A stretch of 5,186 bases of DNA, taken from Paenibacillaceae bacterium UBA6304. GTDB taxonomy: Bacteria > Bacillota > Bacilli > Paenibacillales > Paenibacillaceae. The notes beneath the pieces are model-generated. The model did no database searches, was not told the DNA's origin, and saw nothing but the letters and a program-made list of their open reading frames with translations. This document shows, piece by piece, positions 1 through 5,186 of the stretch; position 1 is the first letter of the stretch; every line of letters starts with the position of its first letter. The DNA lies in assembly GCA_002439285.1 (NCBI GenBank), contig DJTQ01000409.1:1-5186 (forward strand). The letters run 5' to 3'. Position numbers and translations under genes: made by a program.

Positions 1-726
1 ACGTTTGAGCTTCCGAATGGCTGCGTGATGGAAATCGTAGGGCGGATTGACCGGGTCGACATGGCCGAAGGCGAAGACGGTGTTCTGTTGCGCGTGATTG
101 ATTATAAATCGAGCCAGACCGATTTGAAGCTGCACGAAGTGTACTATGGATTATCGCTTCAAATGCTGACCTATCTGGACGTTTTGCTGCGCTCGGCGGA
201 GACGTGGCTCGGACAACCCGCTCTACCTGCGGGGACGCTATATTTTCATGTGCATAATCCCCTGCTCCAAAGCAGCAACGGACTTAGTGCCGAAGATGCC
301 CGGACCGAGCTGCTGAAGCGGTTCAAAATGAAGGGCTTGCTGCTGGCTGACAGAGACGTGATCGCCCAAATGGACGGGGCACTGGAAAAAGGACATTCCG
401 AAATTTTACCGGTGGCGGTTAAAGCGGACGGCGGCTTTTACAGCAGCGCTTCCGTCGCAACACCGGATCAGTGGCAGACGCTGCTGGGTTCGGTACGCCG
501 CACGATCGTGGACATCGGCACAAGGATCACCGATGGCGATGTGGAAATAGCGCCTTACCGCCTCGGAACCGAGACGGCCTGCACGCATTGTGCGTTCAAG
601 TCGGTCTGCCGGTTCGAAGAGTCGATGGACGGAAGTGATTATCATAACTTGAACAAACCCGGAAAGGACCAGCTGTGGGAACTGTTGGAGGCGCCGGATG
701 GAAAGAAGGATGAGAAGCCATGTTGA
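1..726 (+). CDS. addB: AddB, ATP-dependent helicase/deoxyribonuclease subunit B (3' end only)
   Basis: This is the C-terminal 241 residues of AddB; the reading frame is open from base 1, so the true start lies upstream. AddB pairs with AddA to resect double-strand breaks in the cytoplasm; in Bacillus its nuclease cuts the strand opposite to that cut by AddA, and its inactivated helicase domain reads Chi. Visible here, numbering from the window edge, are the RecB-family nuclease motifs GRIDRVD (14-20) and IDYKSS (33-38, catalytic D34 and K36), then a Q-x3-Y helix motif in LSLQMLTYLD. Near the end, C194, C197 and C203 form the Cx2Cx5C part of the 4Fe-4S cluster that staples the nuclease domain; the fourth cysteine is far upstream in this family and not visible. 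Bacillus AddB is about 1166 residues, so roughly a fifth is present. An internal GTG at 25 is not a start, because conserved sequence continues through it. The stop overlaps the addA start. Nothing suggests inactivation. Confidence 0.95.
   Translation, partial: TFELPNGCVMEIVGRIDRVDMAEGEDGVLLRVIDYKSSQTDLKLHEVYYGLSLQMLTYLDVLLRSAETWLGQPALPAGTLYFHVHNPLLQSSNGLSAEDARTELLKRFKMKGLLLADRDVIAQMDGALEKGHSEILPVAVKADGGFYSSASVATPDQWQTLLGSVRRTIVDIGTRITDGDVEIAPYRLGTETACTHCAFKSVCRFEESMDGSDYHNLNKPGKDQLWELLEAPDGKKDEKPC
704..712 (+). promoter_or_regulatory. Ribosome binding site of addA, inside addB
   Basis: AGAAGGATG contains an AAGGA core (706-710) nine bases before the addA ATG at 720. It lies within the last codons of addB. 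An in-frame TGA at 711-713, in the addA frame, excludes any earlier start, so this site and the ATG at 720 define the start. The arrangement suggests translational coupling to addB. Confidence 0.75.
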
Positions 727-3700
727 GTATACCCAAACCGCCCGGCAGCTATTGGAGCGATGATCAGTGGAAGGCGATTTCGTTGTCCGGCGGAGACATC
801 CTTGTAGCTGCAGCAGCCGGTTCCGGCAAAACCGCGGTGCTGGTTGAACGGATCATCCGTAAGCTATCGGCCGCGGATCATCCGCTCAGCGTGGATCGCC
901 TGCTTGTCGCTACTTTTACTAAAGCGGCTGCCTCGGAAATGAGACAACGAATTCGCGAAGCGCTGGAGAAAGAGTTGGACCGGGATCCGGGCAGCGAGCA
1001 TCTCACGCGGCAGCTCGCCATGCTCGGCCGCGCGTCGATTACGACGCTGCACTCTTTTTGCATGGAGGTCATCCAGCGGTATTATACATTGATTCCGCTC
1101 GATCCCGGATTTCGAATCGCGTCCGAAAGCGAGACGGCATTGCTCCGTCAGGAGGTGCTCGAGGATCTTTTTGAAGAAAAATACGCCTCCGAACAGGAAG
1201 GCAGCACTTTCTTGGCGCTGGTTGACTGGTTCAGCGGCGAACGGAGCGATGACGCGGTGTTCTCGCTGGTGCAGAAATTGTACGATTTCTCGCGAAGCCA
1301 TTCCTGGCCTGAGCATTGGTTGCGGCAGGCAGCGTCTTCGTTTCACGCACCGGATTCGGCGGCACTTGAGGCAAGTCCCTGGGTGGGGAGCCTATTAACT
1401 GATACTTCGATTACACTGGATGGGGCTGCGGAATTGCTCCGCCAGGCAAAAATGCTGGCACTTTCTCCAGGCGGGCCTGAGCCTTATGCCTTGACGTTAG
1501 AAGAAGACCTGGGGATGGTTATGGGTTTGCGGTCTGCGGTGGAGGAAGGACCTTGGTCCGGGCTTTACGGGGAATTCCAAGCCGCCGGTTTCGGCAAATT
1601 AAAGCCGTGCAAAAAAGACCAGACCGATCCGCAAGTACAAGAACGGGTAAAGGGGTTGCGCGAAGAAGCGAAGAAGATGGTCACCGATCTGCGCAACCAG
1701 TTATTCGGCCGCCCGGCGGAGGCATTCCTGAACGAGCTTCATTCGGCTGCACCGTTGATGGAGGGGCTAGCCGAGCTGGTCATCGAATTTGGGGAGCGGT
1801 ATAGAAGGGAAAAGACAGCTAAAGGTTGGCTCGATTTTTCCGATTTGGAGCATTATTGCCTGCAGATATTGCGCCACCCGACTTCTACTCCGGAATTGAC
1901 GCTCCCTTCGGATGCGGCCCGGGAATACCAGGTGCAGTATGATGAAGTCCTGCTCGACGAGTATCAGGATACGAATACCGTGCAGGAAGATATCGTTCGT
2001 CTCATCTCCCGGCAGGAGCCGGGAAACCGGTTTATGGTCGGCGACGTGAAGCAGAGTATCTACCGTTTCCGGCTGGCAGAGCCCGGATTGTTCTTGGAGA
2101 AATACCGGCGCTACGGGGATAGTTTGGACGGTGGGGGATTACGGATCGATTTGGCCCGAAACTTCCGCAGCCGCCGGGAGGTGGTTGAAGCGGTTAATCT
2201 GCTGTTCCGCCAGATCATGAACGAGGGCGTAGCGGAGATTTCCTATGATGCCAGGGCGGAGCTGGTCTATGGCGAGGGCTTCCCGGAGTCGGCCGAAGGA
2301 AATGACTATCGTCCCGAATTGCTGCTGGTGGACCGGAGCTCGGAGAAGCAAGTCTCCGGCGGTGGAGATGTCGTGGCGGCGGATGGAAATCCCGCGGAAA
2401 CGGAGACTGAGGAAGAGGGTGCGGCCGAACTCGAGGCAGTCCGGCTGGAAGCCCGGGCTATTGCCGCACGTATTCGTGAGCTGACGGGAGAGAGCGGCGG
2501 GCCGCCTCTGCGAATTTATGATAAGCAATTAAAAGATCTGCGGCCGGTGGAATACCGGGACATGGTGATATTGCTTCGCTCTACTTTGTCTTGGGCGCCG
2601 ATTATGATCGAAGAGCTGCGTGCAGAGGGGTTTCCCGCTTACGGGGAGCTTAGCCAGGGATATTTTCAAGCTTCGGAAGTGGAAACGATGTTATCGCTGC
2701 TGCAAATCATCGACAATCCGCTGCAGGACATCCCGTTAGCCGCCGTGCTGCGATCGCCCATTTACGGGCTGTCGGAGGAAGAGTTGGCGGAAATCCGGCT
2801 AGCTGCTGGTTCGGGCAGTTATTTCGAAGCATTGGTCGCCGCTGCACAGGCGCAGGAAGGTGCTGAAGTAGCGGGTAAATCCGGCGAAGGGACGGGGGAA
2901 AATCAATCCGAGGAGGATGCTGTTGTAATTTCACCCTTGCTTGCTTCGAAATTGCAGGCTTTCTTGCACCAACTTGAGATGTGGCGCAACTTGGCGAGAG
3001 AAGGGGAGCTGAGCAGGCTGATCTGGGGGATTTACCGCGATACCGGTTATATGGATTGGGTCGGCGGATTGCCGGGAGGCGCCTTACGCCAAGGGAATTT
3101 AAGAGCCCTGCATGACCGGGCGAGACAATATGAACTGACGACCTCATCCAGGGGGCTGTTCCGTTTTCTGCGTTACGTGAACCGGCTGCGTGAGAACGGT
3201 GGCGATCTCGGCGCGGCGGCTTCCGCCGGCGGGCAGGAGGATGCGGTTCAGATCATGACCATCCATAAAAGTAAAGGGCTGGAGTTTCCCGTCGTATTTG
3301 TTGCCGGGCTGTCGAAGATGTTCAATCGGCAGGATTTGAACGCCAATTTCCTGATGCATAAAGAGATGGGCTTTGGTCCGAAATTCGTGGACGGGGAATT
3401 GCGAGTAAGCTACCCGACGCTTCCTAACCTGGCGATCCGCCGGCGGGCGCAAATGGAGCTGCTTGCGGAGGAAATGCGCGTGCTTTATGTGGCGCTGACC
3501 CGTCCGAAAGACAAGCTGATCCTGATCTCTTCGGTTAAAGATCTGGCGGGAACGATTGAGAATTGGAGCGGTGCGCTGGAGATTCGGGACGAAAAATTGC
3601 CCGATTATTTGCTCGCCCGGGGAAGATCTTATTTGGATTGGATCGGGCCGTCTCTCATCCGGCATCCGGCTGCGGCTGAGTTGCGGCGGTTTGCGGGATT

Positions 3701-4739
3701 GACGGAGTCCTCCACCGTGCTTTTCGCAGACAGCGCTTCGGATTGGATCATCGGCTTCGTGCCCGCCCAAGAGATTGCGTTGTCTGCGGCAATCGGAGCG
3801 GCGGCGGCCAAAGAAACCGAGGGTCCGATTTCCGGCTTAAATCATGATGATGGACCGGAGCCCGCCCAGATCCAGGCGCTAATATCGGGGGGACCTGTGG
3901 GCGTAAAGGAACCGTTGGATACCGGAACCGGCCGGGAGGTCGATCTCAAGCTCGGCTGGTCTTATCCTTATGAGCTGTCCACCCGGATTTCGGCTAAGAC
4001 TTCCGTAACGGAAATGAAAGAGCTGCTAGCGGATCAGGAGACGCCGCCGATGGATGTGTTTGCGGAAGCCGAGCTACGCAGGGAATCGGAGCAGGCACCT
4101 GAACAGATTGACTTCAAGCTACATCTCCGCCGGCCCCGGTTTATGGAACAGGCGCGGATGACTCCTACCGAACGGGGAACCGCTTATCATACGGTGATGC
4201 AACATCTGTCTTTGGACAAGGAGGCCGGCGAAGGTACGGTCCGCGAGACGTTGGCCGTATTGGTGGAGCGTCAGATTATGACGATGGAACAAACCGCGGA
4301 AATGGATGTACCGAGAATTGGTGATTTCTTAAGCAGCCCGCTGGGTCAGATGCTCCGGAGAGCGGATTGGGTCCGGCGGGAGATGCCGTTCAGCTATGGG
4401 TTATCGGCGGCCGATGCTTATCCGCGTCTTGCTCCGCCGGTAGATGGACAACTTGCCGAACAAGCGGAATCTGGGATTAAAATCGCACGAATTCTTGATC
4501 AGGAGACCGTACTCATTCAAGGGATCGTCGATTGCCTGTTCTTTGTGGACGGCAAACAGATTTTGTTGGATTACAAAAGCGATAAGGTACTGGCCCATCG
4601 CGGCGGTGTTAATGCATTAGCGGAGGGATACAGGTTCCAACTGGAGCTTTATGCTTCCGCGGTGAAGCAAATTACCGGCGTTCCCGTGGATGAGAAATGG
4701 TTGTATTTCTTCGATAGCGGCGAAGCCGTCAAGCTCTGA
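720..4739 (+). CDS. addA: AddA, ATP-dependent helicase/nuclease subunit A
   Basis: AddA is the motor subunit of the AddAB helicase-nuclease: a 3'-5' SF1A translocase that also degrades the strand it tracks on. All helicase motifs are intact: Walker A AAGSGKT (32-38, K37), motif Ia TFTKAAASEM (65-74), motif Ic TTLHSF (108-113), Walker B LLDEYQDTN (411-419), motif III GDVKQSIYRFR (441-451), motif IV LARNFRS (478-484), motif V MTIHKSKGLEFP (846-857) and motif VI VLYVALTR (921-928). The RecB-type nuclease follows, entered at SVTEMK (1095-1100): RGTAYH (1152-1157), GIVD (1268-1271, D1271), LLDYKSD (1282-1288, D1284 and K1286) and QLELY (1307-1311). D1284 probably corresponds to the catalytic D1172 of Bacillus AddA. 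The N-terminus MLSIPKPPGSYWSDDQW is family-typical and fixes the start, which is also the first possible one after the in-frame TGA at 711. At 1339 residues it is about 100 longer than the Bacillus protein (1232), apparently through low-complexity stretches near 541-572 and 708-735 and a long linker around 1019-1075. It overlaps addB by 7 bases. Identification is near certain. Confidence 0.98.
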   Translation: MLSIPKPPGSYWSDDQWKAISLSGGDILVAAAAGSGKTAVLVERIIRKLSAADHPLSVDRLLVATFTKAAASEMRQRIREALEKELDRDPGSEHLTRQLAMLGRASITTLHSFCMEVIQRYYTLIPLDPGFRIASESETALLRQEVLEDLFEEKYASEQEGSTFLALVDWFSGERSDDAVFSLVQKLYDFSRSHSWPEHWLRQAASSFHAPDSAALEASPWVGSLLTDTSITLDGAAELLRQAKMLALSPGGPEPYALTLEEDLGMVMGLRSAVEEGPWSGLYGEFQAAGFGKLKPCKKDQTDPQVQERVKGLREEAKKMVTDLRNQLFGRPAEAFLNELHSAAPLMEGLAELVIEFGERYRREKTAKGWLDFSDLEHYCLQILRHPTSTPELTLPSDAAREYQVQYDEVLLDEYQDTNTVQEDIVRLISRQEPGNRFMVGDVKQSIYRFRLAEPGLFLEKYRRYGDSLDGGGLRIDLARNFRSRREVVEAVNLLFRQIMNEGVAEISYDARAELVYGEGFPESAEGNDYRPELLLVDRSSEKQVSGGGDVVAADGNPAETETEEEGAAELEAVRLEARAIAARIRELTGESGGPPLRIYDKQLKDLRPVEYRDMVILLRSTLSWAPIMIEELRAEGFPAYGELSQGYFQASEVETMLSLLQIIDNPLQDIPLAAVLRSPIYGLSEEELAEIRLAAGSGSYFEALVAAAQAQEGAEVAGKSGEGTGENQSEEDAVVISPLLASKLQAFLHQLEMWRNLAREGELSRLIWGIYRDTGYMDWVGGLPGGALRQGNLRALHDRARQYELTTSSRGLFRFLRYVNRLRENGGDLGAAASAGGQEDAVQIMTIHKSKGLEFPVVFVAGLSKMFNRQDLNANFLMHKEMGFGPKFVDGELRVSYPTLPNLAIRRRAQMELLAEEMRVLYVALTRPKDKLILISSVKDLAGTIENWSGALEIRDEKLPDYLLARGRSYLDWIGPSLIRHPAAAELRRFAGLTESSTVLFADSASDWIIGFVPAQEIALSAAIGAAAAKETEGPISGLNHDDGPEPAQIQALISGGPVGVKEPLDTGTGREVDLKLGWSYPYELSTRISAKTSVTEMKELLADQETPPMDVFAEAELRRESEQAPEQIDFKLHLRRPRFMEQARMTPTERGTAYHTVMQHLSLDKEAGEGTVRETLAVLVERQIMTMEQTAEMDVPRIGDFLSSPLGQMLRRADWVRREMPFSYGLSAADAYPRLAPPVDGQLAEQAESGIKIARILDQETVLIQGIVDCLFFVDGKQILLDYKSDKVLAHRGGVNALAEGYRFQLELYASAVKQITGVPVDEKWLYFFDSGEAVKL

Positions 4740-4784
4740 AGCAACAGAACGCAAGACAGGATGGTTTAGAATGGGGGAAGAGCA
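4740..4784 (+). other. Short addA-sbcD intergenic gap
   Basis: Forty-five bases separate the addA stop from the sbcD start. I see no inverted repeat followed by a T run, and no convincing -35/-10 pair, so read-through transcription from addA into sbcD is likely. The gap contains a three-codon ATG-GTT-TAG (4761-4769) in the sbcD frame; its stop shows that sbcD cannot begin upstream of 4770. Confidence 0.6.
4773..4780 (+). promoter_or_regulatory. Ribosome binding site of sbcD
   Basis: The purine run GGGGGAAG ends four bases before the ATG at 4785 (its G core ends seven bases before). It is a moderate rather than perfect match to AGGAGG, but it is the only candidate in the gap. Between the in-frame stop at 4767-4769 and 4785 there is no ATG, GTG or TTG in frame, which supports this start. 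Confidence 0.6.
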
Positions 4785-5186
4785 ATGCGGATATTGCATA
4801 CGGGGGATTGGCACTTAGGCCGGACACTAGAGGGAAGGAGCCGGTTGCAGGAGCAGGAAAAATTTTTGGAAGAGCTTGTTCTGATGGCTGAGGAACAGCA
4901 GGCGGATGCGATCTTGATGGCCGGCGATGTCTACGATAGTGTCAACCCGCCGGCTGCGGCGGAGACTTTATTCTATGAGGCAGCCGCGAGGCTGACCGAG
5001 AACGGACGGCAGCTTGTAGTAATCTCGGGCAATCATGACCAGCCGGAGCGGGTATCAGCCGTGGCTCCGCTCGTATCCCGCCGCGGAATCTCCTTGATTG
5101 GGCTGCCGACATCCGATTGCGTGCAATTGCATGTGCCGCGTACAGGAGAAACTGCCGTTATCGGGGCTCTTCCATATCCTTCAGAA
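4785..5186 (+). CDS. sbcD: SbcD, nuclease subunit of the SbcCD complex (5' part only)
   Basis: SbcD is the bacterial Mre11 homologue: a Mn-dependent phosphoesterase that, with the SMC-like ATPase SbcC, trims double-strand ends and cleaves DNA hairpins and protein-blocked ends. The 134 codons present run off the window edge; Bacillus SbcD is about 390 residues, so roughly a third is visible. The start MRILHTGDWHLGR is the family signature and places metal ligands D8 and H10. Motif II is AGDVYD (46-51, D48) and motif III is SGNHDQPER (81-89, N83, H84, D85). The later histidine motifs and the capping domain would lie downstream, outside the window. The conserved N-terminus and an in-frame stop just upstream fix the start. 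It lies 45 bases after addA in the same orientation, as in Bacillus, so it is probably in the same operon with sbcC next. No frameshift or odd residue is seen in the visible part. Confidence 0.96.
   Translation, partial: MRILHTGDWHLGRTLEGRSRLQEQEKFLEELVLMAEEQQADAILMAGDVYDSVNPPAAAETLFYEAAARLTENGRQLVVISGNHDQPERVSAVAPLVSRRGISLIGLPTSDCVQLHVPRTGETAVIGALPYPSE

Noticed and set aside
1..726. A stand-alone Cas4-like nuclease (RecB nuclease motifs plus a cysteine cluster)
   Set aside because: The frame is open at the window edge, no credible start exists, and it is directly coupled to addA, so it is the AddB C-terminus. No repeats or other cas genes are present.
864..1346. A 160-codon open frame on the - strand within addA
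   Set aside because: It is opposite the AddA helicase N-terminal region, shows no domain or convincing ribosome binding site, and is best explained as a shadow frame.
3144..3770. A 208-codon open frame on the - strand within addA
   Set aside because: It lies wholly opposite the conserved motif V/VI region of addA, its translation is rich in Arg, Gln, Pro and His with no recognisable domain, and GC-rich coding sequence often leaves the antisense frame open.
720..4739. RecB of RecBCD, or the AdnAB system, rather than AddA
   Set aside because: The upstream partner ends in the AddB-type nuclease with a Cx2Cx5C cluster, AddA N-terminal sequence is typical, and sbcD follows as in Bacillus; no RecC or RecD is visible and AdnA/B architecture does not fit.
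4740..4784. Terminator or promoter between addA and sbcD
   Set aside because: No stem-loop with a T run and no recognisable sigma-A type -35/-10 pair could be found in the 45 bases.
4617..4814. A 65-codon - strand frame spanning the addA end, the gap and the sbcD start
   Set aside because: It covers the only intergenic space but also overlaps conserved coding ends on both sides; its composition is not protein-like and no promoter is evident.
4771..4818. A 15-codon frame starting at ATG 4771 that overlaps the sbcD start, as a possible leader peptide
   Set aside because: It lacks its own clear ribosome binding site, its sequence simply reads sbcD out of frame, and an ATG by chance in this position is likely.

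Overview
This window is part of a Gram-positive, Firmicutes-type DNA double-strand-break repair cluster, read entirely on the + strand: the 3' end of addB, a complete addA, and the 5' part of sbcD. The gene order addB-addA-sbcD (with sbcC expected next) is the one known from Bacillus. The AddA N-terminus closely resembles Bacillus AddA. The base composition, moderately GC-rich by eye, and the protein style suggest a Paenibacillus or relative in the Paenibacillaceae. That placement is an inference from recalled sequence character, not a search result.

Layout. Bases 1-726 encode the last 241 residues of AddB, covering its RecB-type nuclease motifs and three of the four cysteines of its iron-sulfur cluster. 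addA (720-4739) overlaps the end of addB by 7 bases and encodes a 1339-residue helicase-nuclease with all UvrD/SF1A helicase motifs and an intact C-terminal nuclease. A 45-base gap without a visible terminator leads to sbcD (4785 onward). That gene leaves the window after 134 codons, with the first three Mre11-type phosphoesterase motifs in place.

How the genes work together. AddA and AddB form the heterodimer that unwinds and resects broken DNA ends until it meets Chi, leaving a 3' tail for RecA. SbcD is the nuclease subunit of SbcCD, which opens hairpins and processes blocked or protein-bound ends. The tight spacing suggests a single transcript started upstream of the window; no promoter, terminator, RNA gene, mobile element or CRISPR array was found inside it.

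This looks like an ordinary housekeeping region, and I found no credible sign of an undescribed system. The points worth a second look are small: low-complexity acidic stretches and a long linker that make this AddA about 100 residues longer than the Bacillus protein, an apparent strand bias of the Bacillus Chi pentamer, and the coupled addB/addA junction.
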